A DNA stretch of 34,754 nucleotides from Porogramme epimiltina (taxonomy: Eukaryota; Basidiomycota; Agaricomycetes; Polyporales; Polyporaceae). Positions 10,192 through 21,968 of this stretch are shown here, in pieces. Below the pieces are notes generated by a model. It was not told where the DNA came from. It saw only the letters and a list, made by a program, of their open reading frames with translations, and made no database searches. The stretch spans positions 1-34,754 of the forward strand of contig FTLJ01000868.1 of assembly GCA_900155495.1 (NCBI GenBank), written 5' to 3'. The translations under genes were made by a program, and so were the position numbers. The stretch's first letter is position 1. Each line of letters starts with the position of its first letter.

Positions 10192-13100
10192 TTAATTATC
10201 TGATGCGTCAACGATTACAAGCCGCCCATCGCTCGTCGCAAGTGCGATCTTGTGCCCGCGAATGTTCCAGTCGCCTCGTGAATGGTTGTTAACACTGGAA
10301 GGAATGTACCTGTATCCAGGTGGAAGCCACCGCACCCGACGACGTTCCCCGCCGGCACCCACACGCAAAATCCACCCGTCATACTCCACGTAGTAGCTCG
10401 GAAACTCCGACAAACGAGCAGGCACTCCCTGTTTCGATTGGGGAGCGTCCTCACGCTGTACTGCAAGTGGCCAGTGCTCGGGGGATGGGATTGGGCTGTA
10501 TGCATCGTAGGTTACGACGGCGCGGTTGTCGGTAGAGAACGCGATGCGGTCGAGTACCAGACTTGGCGTCTTGACTTTGAAACTACCTAGGAAGCGGGGC
10601 GCGCATCTGTCATCGAGCTGGTTCTGGGCCATAGGAACTTCCACCGTTGAATTCGTCTGATCTTGAAGGAGAGCAGAGACGTCCCAGATAGAAACATTGC
10701 CCTGACCGTCTGCTGAAAGGAGGCGCGATTTATCGGTAGAGAAAGTAAAGTTGTAGACTTGGTGCCAGTCGTGCTCTGTCTTCAACTTCCAGAGGACAGT
10801 GTTGTATGCGGTATCGCATATGCACATGTGACATTCTGAGAGGACAGTCAGGAACAAGGTTCAGTTATCGTCCACTTCACGACATTCACAGACCACTGAG
10901 GGTGACTCGCCTGATGATGAGATGAGAACATGATCGCTCCCCCCGGGAAGCACGGCCAAGGCATTGATAAACCCCTTTTCCGTGACCTCGTATATCACCT
11001 TCCAGGCCTTCGTCGTCGCATTCCACGCTTGCACCGTATGGAATGAGCGCGAAATGAGATGCTGCGAGTCCGAGGTGAAGGAAGTCTGCTTCACTGAACC
11101 CTCGTGTCCGTGAAGCACCGTTCCGGAATAGTTGTTGTTTTCCTTGTGGTATAGGTCAATCGAGAAGTCCTTCCAGCCGGAGAGCGCGAGGCAAGACCCG
11201 TCAGACGACCACGTCAACACAACGTTTTGCAGATTGAGGGAATCGTATTTCGGACGCGGCACGGTGAAGACGGCCTTGAACGACGACGACATGACGTCCC
11301 AGAGCCGAATAGTCCCGTCTTCATGCGCGACAGCCAGGATGTCGTCGTCGTGGTAGGAGAACGCGAACGTGACGGCGCGCACTGGCATCTGAACGGTGTC
11401 GCTCGTCGGCGCGGGCTCGCCTGAGACCGTGGGGAGGCTGGCTTGCAACATGGCTGTCTCCCACGTGCGCGCAGTTTTGCCATGGCAGGACACGATGTTG
11501 GCGCCGTCGGAGGAAAATTTCAAGTGGTTCATTCTGCCATCCGTAATCTCCTCGGATTCTCCAAGCCACTCTCCTGTGATGGGGTCGCAAAGTACGAGAA
11601 TCGAGGATCCGTAATTGCTTAAGCTGTTGCACCCGACAGCGAGGGAGGAGCCGTCAGGCGAGAAGTCGAGTGCCTCAGCCCCGCCCGGCATCTCTAGCAC
11701 CATAGGGGGATCGGACTCTGAGGAGTGGTTGACGGCCCACAAAGCAACTTTGCGACCGAATCCGCCGCATGCGACTGTTCTGCAATCAGGGGAAATCGCA
11801 ACAGCACGGACCGCGAAGTCTTGCTCGAGTGTGCGGACTTGAGAAGTGTCTGATAGCGTCCAGATTTTGCACGTTCTGTCGAAGCTTCCGGAGACCAACA
11901 AGGATCCGTCGCGCGAGAATGCTATAGAGTTTATGGATTCAGAATGACCTTCAAGGGTGGCTGTAAGCGTCATCTCCCCAGATTCCATATTCCACAATTT
12001 GACTGTATTGGAGCCGTCGTGGGCTGACGCGGCATAGTTTCCCTGGTAGTACGAGTAGGCCACGGAGCGTACACACCCTGACTTGTATGTGTTTGAATTG
12101 GGCTGCTGCGAAAGGAGACATACTCCTGTTTGAGCATCCAATACGAAAACCTTCCCATTGCTTAACCCGGCAAGTATATCCTTCCCATTAGGCGAGAACG
12201 CTATGCTCATGACAAAGTGCTCCTGCTTGAGCACAAGGATCTCCCCTCCTGTGTGAGCGTCCCAGAGCCGAATAGTCCTGTCTTGACAACCAGTGACCAC
12301 GCGTTTGCTGTCCGGAGAATAATCGACGCCGCGGACTTCGCTAATATGGCCCTCCATGGTGGTAACATGCGCGCTCCAACGGGTCGGTAACCCAATAGGG
12401 ATGGTGATCTTCCCGTCAAAGTCTTGCTCATACACCCGGCGCAAGATAGAGCGTGAGGGGCAGGATGGAAGGCCGGATGTGTACACCATTGAGGCGGTGG
12501 TCCTGAAGGCGGAGTAGCACTGGCGAGTCATGCGCTCACAGTCGGACAGTAAGTTAACTGTGTCTATTGGCACCTCGAGGGAGACGTTCTGAGTAAACAG
12601 TCATGAAAGGTACTTTAGTATGTGCCTTCTCGTTTCAAGGCATAGTACATACCCTTAGAGTTCGTTGCCAGGTCACTCTTAGAGCTTCCACAGCGACGAA
12701 CATCTTCTTGATGAGGCTGAGTCCCTCGAGCCAATACAGCATTTGCTTCTCACAGAACGTTTTCAAAAGGCTGAGAATTTCCTCGTCAACCGTGGATTCA
12801 TTGAGATGGTAGGCCCAGTGATGCAAAGCGTATTGAACATGTGAAGGTATGTGGGCGTGAACGCGTGCTGCGAGATCGGGAATGTCCTCATTGGGGAAAG
12901 AAATTTGGTCCGGTGCGATTTGACAGATGTCCTTGCAGAGTGCGCCTGACATTGTCTTGAAGCAGAGCTTCGTGAGGAGGGCATGATGCTCCCGAGGATC
13001 AATCGCCAGTTTAGGATTTTCACTGCCGAAGAGGAAGTCAGGGAATGAGGGATGGATGATCTGTATGACCCCGTCACTAGACTGCGGGAGAGATATGACG

Positions 13101-15204
13101 GAGTGAAGGAATGCCAAGTTCCGTGCCGCCGTTCCAGTACGTAGTCCGAGGAGGGTGTCTAGTGCCAAGGGTGACAGTTGTTCCTGCAAGAGCACAACGG
13201 ACCACACAACCAACATCAGTTGTGCCACCGTCTCCGGATCTGCATCCGCGATAATAGCTTTGAAGACGTCATCGTATAGCCCGTAGAGATAGGCCAAGGG
13301 CGAGCCCTTACGGGTCTCCAGCATCTGAAGCACAATCTTTAGTTGTTCCCGTGGATTGTTCCTCATCTCGTCAGCGATAAACCTCATAGCAGTCGCGAGG
13401 AAGATAAAGAGTCCATGAGCAAGGAATATCAACTGCATCTTCTCAGCATCGGTCGGCCAGGACTCTTCCTCTGAGCAATCTTTCCTAATCGCCTTGAGCT
13501 GTTCGTCAACATAGATGACCATGTCTTGCTCCACGATCTCACGAGGAACGTCGTTGAGAGGGAACGTGTGGGTTTTCTCAAGGAGGGAATTGTAACGGAA
13601 CCCCTTCACGATCCGAGGTTCAGGCCGACTGGTTATCAAGAACTTGAGGGGGAGAATGTCGGCGACGAAGTGTGAGAGCGCGACGAGGATGACCGATATC
13701 GCCTCCTCGTCGTTGCATTCGTCGAGGGCATCGATTATGACGACTTGGGGGAGGAGAGGGGCGCTTTTGATCGCGCGCAGTGGCTCGACGATGAGCTTCT
13801 CGAGCTGCTTCAACGGCGCAGCGCGGTCGATGTCGGAAGGAGGGGAGAGCGCCTTGACGACCTCATTTGCAAACGCCGGATTGGATGCGGAGAGTTGGTA
13901 TGCGACTGTGGGGATGATTCGAAGTACATCGTTACGGCCGCCTTGACGGGCGCAGAAGAAGCTTGCCCCGAGGCGTCCTTTACGGTCGCACCATTCGGCC
14001 ATGGACTGGGAGATGGCGGTTTTGCCTGACCCGGGGGGACCGTACATCCACACAATTGACGAATTCTTGCTGCCCGCGAACAGTGGAGAGACATCGGTCT
14101 TGTGTTGCTCCGGTTCTCCAGTTATCCAGGACTGCATTGCTGATTGGACCTCCTTCCTCGTGCCTGCCATACATCCGACCCGGCCGCTAGCGCCGTCGCT
14201 GTACCGCGCATCGCTGACGTGGTTGAGCTCCTTGAGGGCTGGGACGCATTGTTAGTAGTCATGGGAGGAAGCTAACGGGAGACTTACCTGTGTTCACCAC
14301 TAACTTCTATTTCAAAGACTAAGCGTAAGAAGCTGGACTCGAAAAAGTAACACGCGGGAGAACAAACCTCGAGAGCGAGCCGGCTATGGACAGCTAACTG
14401 AAGCTGGCGACGTAGTCAAGCATCAGTCCAAAGCTATAGCCCTTCACGTGCGCCCGCTGACGTACCGTGAGATCATCAACGAGCGAAGACAGTGCTTTGA
14501 TATGACCATCTAGTTCCCCAGCGATACGTTCGACTTGCGCAACCTGTGTGACCCATCCTGGGCTATCCAGATGTTCCACAGCCTTAGCAACTTTTGCTAC
14601 CTTTCTGTCGCGTCAGGATTCAAGGTGTTAGAGTAGAGACCATTTCATGGGGGATGGACGTACTTTGTGAAGCGTTTCAGCTGCTGTGAAATTTCTCCAG
14701 GGCTATCTTGCGCGTCGGGAAGATCGTCGATAATTCGTAGCAAGGAGCGAACACGTCCGTCGAACTTGCTGATTGTGTCTCTGTTTGCGCTATATTTCTG
14801 TCGGGAAATGCAGTTATGTCGCAGGTTTCACTGCCCGGTCGTCTCGTACTCACGTCGGAGACTTCCATTACAGCTACTGCCCCACCCACGGCGGCTTGAA
14901 GGGGTGGAAGAGGAACCGACGCCTCCTTTGCGATCTTGAGTATACTCCGTAATGCTCCCTTAGCGGTATTCTTGAAGTCTTGCCAGCCACCCGGAGGTAA
15001 ATCGAGAAGGCTGCTCCCATCTGTCGCATCGGAATGGGGGGAGTCGACGGGGGCGTCTGCAGGCGTTGGCTTCTCGAGGACAGGGTGTGTACCCAATGCT
15101 TCCGGAGGCGCGGGTGGCCCGGATAGCTGAACGGGCGATGCCTCGGGATTTGAGACACAACAGAGACAATGAAGCGTTTTCGTGATTGCTCTCCACACTT
15201 TCAT
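10192..15204 (-). CDS. NACHT-WD40 STAND protein (NLR-like), NWD copy 2
   Basis: Predicted 1538-aa paralogue of NWD copy 1 with the same eight exons: 15204-14854, 14797-14664, 14604-14466, 14403-14368, 14306-14288 (microexon), 14238-12653, 12588-10881, 10835-10192. They sum to 1539 codons including the stop. The start is MKVWRAITK. Helical N-region: WQDFKNTAKGALRSILKIAK. Walker A GPPGSGKT at about 293-300, Walker B VVIIDALDE at about 392-400, sensor-like LKFLITSRPE. WD40-like blades include TIRLWD, CKIWTL and VSIWDV. It is the most divergent of the three in the WD40 region: it lacks one residue before RWSAHV and has an insert (SNYGSS) in the sixth blade. The microexon codes KLVVNT and is followed by a normal GT-AG intron (AG|GTAAGT). 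The last intron is 45 nt (GTGAAG…CTCTCAG). No stop or frameshift was found. Function is inferred from the family: nucleotide-dependent assembly triggered by ligand sensing through the propellers. Confidence 0.88.
14288..14306 (-). other. 19-nt microexon of NWD copy 2
   Basis: Same position and phase as in copies 1 and 3, encoding KLVVNT plus one base of Ala. It follows an AATAG acceptor and is followed by a consensus donor (AG|GTAAGT). The intron after it carries ACTAAC before its acceptor. Confidence 0.65.
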
Positions 15205-16894
15205 GTCTTGCAAGAGCCCGGATGACGCGTCTAGGAGCGTTCAGAGAGGGTGGATGGGAGCAGACAGCAGGGATAGGCGGCGTACGTTGGAGAGGCGGTG
15301 GAGGCGCAGATGCTCGACGATGTAAATGGTTTCCCGGTGCTGCTTCTAAGGCGCGTGGTAGCCCGATGCACGCGGGTTCGGGCAGAATGAACACGGGGCG
15401 TAGGGGTCTGAGGCACTTGTTTCAGGGAAGCAGAGGAGAAGCGCTATCTCAGCCTCGTTGTCATAAGGTGGTGGAAGCGAGGGGAAACGCGCTGTTAGAG
15501 AAGCCGAGGGGCGAGGTCGGGGGCTCATGTGTCTGCGCGGAGCAAGAAGTTTGCTCTCCGTGTAAGCGCTCGTACACGACTTCGGAGAGCGAGTCACTGC
15601 GCGGATGTCTGTTCAGATGAAGTCATCGAAATCAATTAATGTTGTATATGCTAGAACTTTGGTCAAAATCAGCAGGAGAGAATTGACTAGGCAGGTGCCG
15701 AACACGCGCACCTACGGAAGAATCCGTCCCTGCACGCTCCCTGCCTGCTCTCCGCCTTCTCACATGCCGTCATTTCTCCTTAACCTCTCCTGCGAGCGCC
15801 GATCTCCATCTCTCGCCAATCCCTAGAACTCCCCAACCATCCTCTCGCGCACCGACTCTACAAGCAATGTGCTGTGCAAACGGGGTGCAAACAAGTCAGT
15901 TACGAAGGGCGTTTCATGAGAGACACAATGAAACGCACTGTGGGTTTCAGCGTTCATGTACGCCAGGTCTTGGTTGGGCGCACGGAGGCTCGGTGGAAGC
16001 GCCATCCCGGGGGGGCCACCGCCGACGCACTCCAACTGTTCCGCATCGAGCTCGGAGACGCGGCATAGTAGTGTTCGGTAGGTGCCAAGAAACAAGGGAA
16101 AGCCGAAAATGTATAAGCAAATCGACGTAGTAGATAAGGCTACGTGATAGGGATATACGCCGATTGATCCAGGGCGAAAGCGGGGGAAGGAGGCGAGAGA
16201 TGATAGATGCTTGTTCCCTGCTTTCAGCCGTGTCATAGACGGGCTGCTGCCTGTTCTCGAAGCGTTGGCGCATACAGCTCCGTGTCGGGCGTCCATGGTT
16301 CTGCTGCGCTTGGTGTGCAGCGCGGCGAGAACAGTTGAGGTTGAAGGGATTACGTCGAACAAGGCACGGTCGGAAGCGCAGAACATAGTTTCAAGCCTCT
16401 AGCCTCAAGGGTCGTGGAATGGGAGATTGGGGGTCGTGCTCAGAAAGGCGGACGAGACGTCCGAAGACCCTCCATCGGTCACAAGGGAAGCCGAAGATCA
16501 ATTCAGGAAGACGCAGCAGTGAACGAGGCCAGCTTGCGCCGCCAGAACGGTCTAGTAGGTCTCGCCGAGTGTGGGCGTGGAGAAGACACGAAGACCCGTA
16601 GGTAGCCCGGACAGGCGAAGGGAAGGAGAACCAAGGCTGTCAAAGTGAGGCGCGGAGATGCGCCGGTCGTGCTGGAGAGGCTCGCAGGAGGAGCCTTGCA
16701 GGAGGGGCGCATTGGTTGTTGGCCGTCTGACATGCGGAGCAGCCGAGACAGCTGACGGAGTCCCGGGAAGAAGCGAGAATTGGGGATAGCCGGGCGAGGG
16801 GAGGCTTTGAGCTTTGAGACGATGTGCGTGCAAGCCCGCGCGAAGGTGCGTGGCGAGCGCGCGTGCGAGGTTCTGGGGTCCGCCGTGAAAAGGC
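15205..16894. other. Intergenic block 2 between NWD and ZIP remnant
   Basis: Counterpart of block 1 (5783-7137) and longer, mainly because about 230 bp at roughly 16045-16275 has no match in units 1, 3 or 4. No gene was recognised. It should contain the promoter of NWD copy 2 on the minus strand. Short open frames in it look incidental. Confidence 0.5.
15241..15275 (-). promoter_or_regulatory. Pyrimidine-rich leader tract upstream of NWD copy 2
   Basis: Purine-rich on the + strand, so CT-rich on the coding strand, at the same distance from the ATG as in copy 1 but without the long GA run. Weak evidence for a leader or start region. Confidence 0.3.
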
Positions 16895-18755
16895 GTGCCT
16901 GACAGCGTGACCGCGACGAGTCCTGTCACGTTCTCTCGGATGACGTCACCGCATGGGCCCGTGCGCACTGCGCCTGCAAAGTGCCGCTCTGTACGGCACT
17001 TCTGCTGTACAACCCTGAGCGCCGAGCTTACACCCCCTTCGTGCAGCTTTCTCCCTCCCGACACTCCCGGCGACATCTCGGTCAATACGAGTCCCGAGCG
17101 GCGCCATCCTCTTCTTCGTGGGCAAGCACTTCGGCTCGGGGGTCATTCTCTCCACCGCTTTCGTCCATCTCCTTCCATCTCCTCCAGGATGCATTCAAGG
17201 CTCTCCTCGACCCAGTCGTTAACAAGACGTGGAAAGTCGAGCATTGAGCAGGTCTGATTGTGTACGTCCTTTCGTCCATGCCCACCGACATCCTCGCAAT
17301 GTTCCTCACCTCTTCTCGGTCAGTCTGGGGTCTTTGCTGTGCATATTCCTCAGAGTGTGAGTCTGTTCTATCCTCCCTAATATCTATCCCTTACGTCTTT
17401 CTCCAGACATCTCGATCACGTATGTCAACCGCCTCCACTCGTATTCATCCGCACCCTCAACATCAACTGTCTCCGCTCCCTCGTCGCGGTCTCGTCCATC
17501 CAGATGGAATACGGCTCCTCCCCCGTACCGCGGCCTGTCATCCTCGTCGAGGTCCCTAACGGTACCACCTCGCGCGCACCCTCCGAGCCATCCCAAGGCC
17601 CCCCTCGGAGTCATCCCCACTCAACGGCGCCTCTGCCTCGTACGGCGCGGCCGCCCCACCACCACGCCCACCACGCTCACACGTACCCCCACACGTTCCG
17701 ACGCGCGGCGATGCTCCCGAGCGCGAGCGCGGCAGGAGCTCCGCCGGCGCCGGACAACGCGTTCTTCTCGGGGGGTCGCCGTCGGCACGAGCCGCGCGCG
17801 GCGCGCATGCAGCGTGCGCTGGCGGTGGTGGGACAGCCTGTGGCTGGGTGCGCGCCGCGTGCGAGACCGCGGGACTCGCGTCGGGCTACTACCACCATCC
17901 ACACTGCTATGAGCGCGCGCATACAGACGGCGAGCTGGACCTCGACCTCGAGAGGGTGCGGGCGTGGGTGCCTGCGGCGGCCGTCAAGGCGCGCGAGGGA
18001 CACAAGTGCGGCGATGGTGCGGGGCCGGGACTGGGAGGGGGGCGTGCTCCGGGTGGGTATGGCCATGGCCACGGACACGGACACGCGGACTTGGACATGG
18101 AGCGCTGGACGGACGGGGTGGGTACTGCGGGCGACTCGGACGCGGACGCTTGCGGGGAGGACTCGGATGCGGATGCGGACGAGGAGTGCGGGGAGAAGCC
18201 TGTGGTGGACGAGGCGACCAAGGTCGGGCGGCGGAGGCAAATCATCGCGATTCTGGTGCGTGCTCCTCTTCCTCCTCCTCCCCTCTCTGTTTTCTCCGCG
18301 CTGCGCGCTCATCGTGCACCCTACACGCATACAACATCCCTCGTCGCCGCGATCGTCCTCCACACGCTCTTCGAGAGCCTCTCGCTCGAGATCCGCATCG
18401 CGGGCCTCCCGGACGAGCACTACGGCACGAGCGGCGGGGGCGGTCGGGGTGCACACAGGTGGGGCGCGCGCGCTGAAGCCGCTCCTCGCGGTCACGTTCG
18501 CGACGATGTGCGTATCTCCCCTCCCTCCTTTTTTTGGCCTTTCGCGAACGCTGACTCCCGCTCCTCCCCCCTTACTCATCCCATCGTGCAGCGCACCTGG
18601 TACTCCCGTAGGGCGTGGTGGTCGCGGTGTCGGCGGGAATGCTTATCTGCGCGGCGTGTGTGGAGATGCTCGCGGGCAAGTTCGTCATGGGCGCGCGCTC
18701 AGGGCGCGGTGCGGTGGGCCGACGCGTGCTCGCGCTCGCGAGCCTGCTTTCGTGT
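16895..18755 (+). pseudogene. ZIP zinc-transporter pseudogene, copy B
   Basis: 5'-truncated like copy A, without the TM1 exon. A duplication of about 10 bp (catctccttc) at about 17167-17190 shifts the frame after TAFVHLL, and TGG has become TGA at 17245-17247 (VEH*). The region 17400-17700 carries the His/Pro-rich segment. GYGHGHGHGHADLDMERW (about 18056-18110) is an intact metal-binding-type His loop, followed by acidic repeats (DSDADA) and VGRRRQIIAILV. The HSLVIG exon is missing. TM5 reads VAAIVLHTLFES, so the final Gly of HxxFEG has changed to Ser. TAG at 18609-18611 replaces the CAG of LQGV. The copy ends abruptly after ALASLL at about 18750, where the 5' region of copy C begins. A long 476-aa open frame across it (17504-18934) is in the wrong frame for most of its length. 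Confidence 0.82.
16941..16948. promoter_or_regulatory. TGACGTCA palindrome (CRE/ATF-like)
   Basis: Perfect CRE octamer in the upstream part of ZIP copy B. Unit 4 has the same octamer at 32221-32228, while units 1 and 3 read TGGCGTCA at this place. This may be an ancestral bZIP site, but the octamer alone is weak evidence. Confidence 0.3.
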
Positions 18756-18935
18756 CGGTGAGAAGAGTCGCGGAGCGCACACACTTCGGCCAGCCGTGGA
18801 TTTTGGTGATACCCATTTGTACTTCGAAGGTCCGCCGCGACTCCGAGGTCGAGCTTGGCGGTAGTGGAGTTGATTCTTTTGACCGAGCGACACAGAAAAG
18901 AGAACGTGTACTGTGCAGAGTGCGTCTGGGGTGAC
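18750..18935. repeat. Junction element, copy 1 of 3 (about 200 bp)
   Basis: It begins where ZIP copy B breaks off. Sequence from 'gtgtcggtgagaag' to 'ttgattcttttgaccgagcg' also occurs at about 33035-33215, and in more diverged form at about 30635-30835. Each occurrence lies at a structural break of the array. It looks like the 5' upstream region of a second type of ZIP copy (C and E). No terminal inverted repeats were seen. Confidence 0.6.
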
Positions 18936-19199
18936 GAGAGGGCGTGCTGGGCCTCTGAGCGAGTCAAGGTCGGGCGAGGGAGCGTCGTGTCGACGGCTGT
19001 CGGTGGCTCTAGAGAAGGCTGCAGAGCGGCGTCATGGTGTCCATCTAGCGCCCTCCTGCCAATCGTATTTGGAGGGTGGCGATTGGCCAGGCTTGCCCCG
19101 CACAGAGCGCGTCGCCCGGTGCGGTCCCCGACGTCAGGAGCGCGGGCTGCTGCTGCCTCTCCCCTCTGCCATCCCCCCTGCTGCTCTCAAAGGCTGCCC
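18936..19199. other. Upstream region of ZIP copy C
   Basis: Matches 33216-33454 upstream of ZIP copy E (shared 'ggcctctgagcgag', 'gtcggtggctc', 'gattggccaggcttgccccgcac'). The ATTGG inside is a CCAAT box in reverse. This is probably the original ZIP promoter region, which copies A, B and D lack. No coding sequence is supported. Confidence 0.45.
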
Positions 19200-21236
19200 T
19201 GCCTGTCTCGTGCGCGCTATCCACACTCGGCCCTTCACGAACCTGGCCTCAGATCCCGACTGCCTTCATCAGCCATGCAACGAGCAAGCTCCCCCAGGTC
19301 CTCAACCGAGACAACGCACCAGACAGCCTCGTAGAGCGACTGCTGATCATGCTTCTGATGTTTGCTGTCTCTCTCATTGGTACGTGCACTCTGTACGATA
19401 CTTCTGCCATACAACCCTGGGCTTACACTCTCCTCCGCGTAGCTGTATCCTCCCCAATACTCACGACGACATTCCGGTCAATACGAGTGCCATCCTTTCC
19501 ACCGCTTTTGTACATCTTCAGGATGTATTCAAGGCTCCCCTCGGTCCAAAAGTCAGCAAGACGTGGAAAGTGGGGCAATGGGCAGGTCTCATCATGTACG
19601 CCCTTGCCGACCTCCCTCCTCGGAACGGTTCTTACCTCTCCTCGGTCAGTCTTGGGCCTTTGCTGTGCATATTCTCCATACAGTGTGAGTTTGTATGCTA
19701 TTCTCCCTGATATCCACCCCTCACGCTCTTTTCTAGACATCTCAAGAGCATATGTCGATCGCCTCCACACATATCCATACACGCCTTCAACACCAGCCGC
19801 CCTGGCCACCTCATCGTCGGCCTCGTCGATCTAGATAGAATACGACTCCTTCTTCACACTACGACTCCCCATTCTTGTCGAGAGCTTCAACGGGACCGCC
19901 TCGCACGCACCCTCCGGGGCCTCCCCACTCAACGGCGCGCCCGCCTTGTACGGCGCGACCGCGCACCGCGCCCGTCATGCGCACCAAGCGCACACGCATC
20001 CCCATACACCGAGACGCGCAGCGACGCTCCCTAGCTCAGCAATGACGCCGCCAGCGCCGGGCGATGCATTCTTCTCCGGGGGGCACCACCGGCACGAGGG
20101 GCCCGCGGCGCACATGCGGCAACACTCGTACAGCCCGCGCTGGCGGTGGGGGGGATAGCCTGTGGCGGGGCGCGCGCCGCGGCGGCGGGTGCGAGGCTGC
20201 GAGCCCCGTGTCGGGCCACCACGCGCGCGCCCACCATCACCAGCAAAACCACCATGAGTGCGCGCACGCGGATGGCGGGCTGGACCTCGAGTGCACGCAG
20301 GCGGCGGTCGTGAAGGCGCGCGAGGGGTACAAGTGCGGCGAAGGGGCAAGGGCCGGGATCGGGGCCGGGATCGAGAGGAGGGGGCGGGGAGAGGAATGGG
20401 GAGTGCCTCTGGCGGAGAGGGGCATAGTCATGGGTATGGGCGCGGGCGCGGACACGGACACGCGTATTTGGACATGGGGAGATGGTTAGACGGGATGCGC
20501 GCGGCGGGCGACTCGGAGTCAGATGAGTCTGCGCGCAGGGGGAGAACTCAGACGCGGACGAGTACTGGGAGGAGGAGCCTGTTGTGGACGACGCGACGAA
20601 GGTCGGGCGGGGGAGGCAGATTATCGGGATCCTGGTACGTGCTTGCTTTCTCTTCATCGCTTCAGAGACCATCTGGGGTGCTGAGCTGTGCGTGCGGGCT
20701 GACGACGACAGGTGCTGCAAATGGGGACCGTGCTCCACTCGCTCGTCATCAGCCTCACGTTATCCATCACATCCGAGTTGAGTGCGTCCCCCTCTCGTTC
20801 CCCAGCTGTGCGCTGATGCTCACCGCGGCGCCTTGCATACAGCGTCTCTCATCCCCGCGATCGTCTTCCACCTGCTCTTCGAGGGCCTCTCGCTCGGGAT
20901 CCGCATCGCGGGCCTCCACGACAAGCACCACGACGAGAGCCGGGTGCGGGCGCTGAAGCCACTCCTCGCGGCCACGTTCGCCCCGACGACTCCCCTTGGG
21001 ATCGGCCTCAGGCTTGCCACATTCGGCGGTGCGAGGACGCGGGGACGTGTCTCCCCTCCCCGTTTTCGCTGTCGCGACACTACAGCTAACGTTTTCTTTT
21101 CCCTCACTCTCACCTCCCCTTTGCTAGCCTGCAACTGTGGCGGAGCAAGGTCAGCTAGTAAGCGCGCGCTTATGAGTCTGCTCGACGTCGTCGCGACTAC
21201 AGCCTACCGTCTGCACGGTGCATACTCCTGGCGATG
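19200..21236 (+). pseudogene. ZIP zinc-transporter pseudogene, copy C
   Basis: The most complete ZIP copy. It keeps the first exon with TM1 (ERLLIMLLMFAVSLIG) and a 63-bp intron 19380-19442. After VPS about 44 nt are missing, removing the FFVxKHFGTGV segment and shifting the frame. TAFVHLQDVFKA and KTWKVGQWAGLI follow. TAG at 19832-19834 replaces CAG in SI*IEY. The His-rich segment RHAHQAHTHPHTP lies at about 19975-20010. The exon after the intron 20635-20711 carries TM4 as MGTVLHSLVISLTL; TM5 reads IPAIVFHLLFEGLSLGIRIAGL (about 20854-20920), so the metal-site His and Glu residues remain. TM6 reads PTTPLGIGLRLATFGG. TM7 is deleted, and LWRSKVS is followed by TAG TAA near 21155. It ends in monooxygenase sequence. 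Confidence 0.82.
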
Positions 21237-21968
21237 AGTGGAGTACCTACAGTGGTCTCTGTGTGACGACGATCGCTGCGGAAGAGGTTGGGTCGAGTGG
21301 GAGCCGGCTCTTTAGGCTGTTTTGAATGGATTTCCTGTTTCGTACTATAAGTCTATAACGCGCACCTTCGCAGTATATTCGAAACACACTCCTCTGGGCG
21401 ATCAACAGGGTCAGGAAACTACCGACGTATATGCATGAACGAGGTAAGCTTTCGCTGGACTGCAATGGCTTTCAATTCTACTAGAGCTGATCGTGTTCAC
21501 ATATACCCCTACAGGCACACTCTATGACGTCATTCCACCCTGCGGCCCCAATGCGGCCACGAGGTGTGTCTGTTCCCCTCATCCCGCATTGACCGGACCC
21601 TTGTGCCGAAGCCACAGGACGGCTTCATCCTCGCAAGCGTCCTCTCCCACTCCGCCATGGACGCCGTTGACCTCTCCGCCGCGCTCAGCATCTTCGACGA
21701 GATCCGCTGCCCGTTCGCCCAGGGCGTGCAGCGCGCCTGCGACGAGAATCGAACGGGCACCCGTTCAACCTCCATTACGTCGGGTGGAAGAACGTCACTC
21801 CCGCCGAGAGCGCGTCGGGGGCGCGGAGGTTGGAAGAGGAGGGAGCATCATAACTGACCGGGAACAGGCGGGAGCGGGCGCTGGAGATGGTGGACAAGGT
21901 GTTCGCCTCTTCGGAGCAGCAGAAGGACGGAGCGCTGCCGACATTGAGTGCTCACTTGTACAGTAGCA
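21210..21968 (+). pseudogene. FAD-dependent monooxygenase 3' fragment, copy 3
   Basis: An exon from 21374 reads YIRNTLLWAINRVRKLP and ends at HER, followed by a GTAAGC donor; the VAVIGDA codons are lost. The next exon retains only AHSMTSFHPAAPM, so the AAGAG motif is destroyed. After an intron ending CCACAG (21617), DGFILASVLSHSAMD…LSAALSIFDEIR…PFAQGVQRACDEN is intact; a frameshift follows, after which SSEQQKDGALPTLSAHL reads near 21915-21957. Same family and same fusion to a ZIP end as copy 2. Confidence 0.75.

Larger units (their letters stand above)
9442..21617. repeat. Tandem duplicon unit 2 (12.2 kb)
   Basis: It holds NWD copy 2 (-), intergenic block 15205-16894 and ZIP copy B. Unlike the other units it also has a second ZIP copy (C) with a different 5' region, inserted or joined at about 18750. 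This accounts for most of its extra length over units 1 and 3. Confidence 0.78.

Noticed and set aside
17504..18934. 476-aa open frame on the + strand across ZIP copy B
   Set aside because: It is Arg/Pro/Ser-rich and does not follow the ZIP frame, which is visible in the overlapping frame (VGRRRQIIAILV, VAAIVLHTLFES). It reflects GC-rich DNA with few stops.
19200..21236. ZIP copy C as a functional transporter gene
   Set aside because: TM1, TM4 and TM5 look good, but there is a frameshifting deletion after the first TM segment, an internal TAG, and no TM7.
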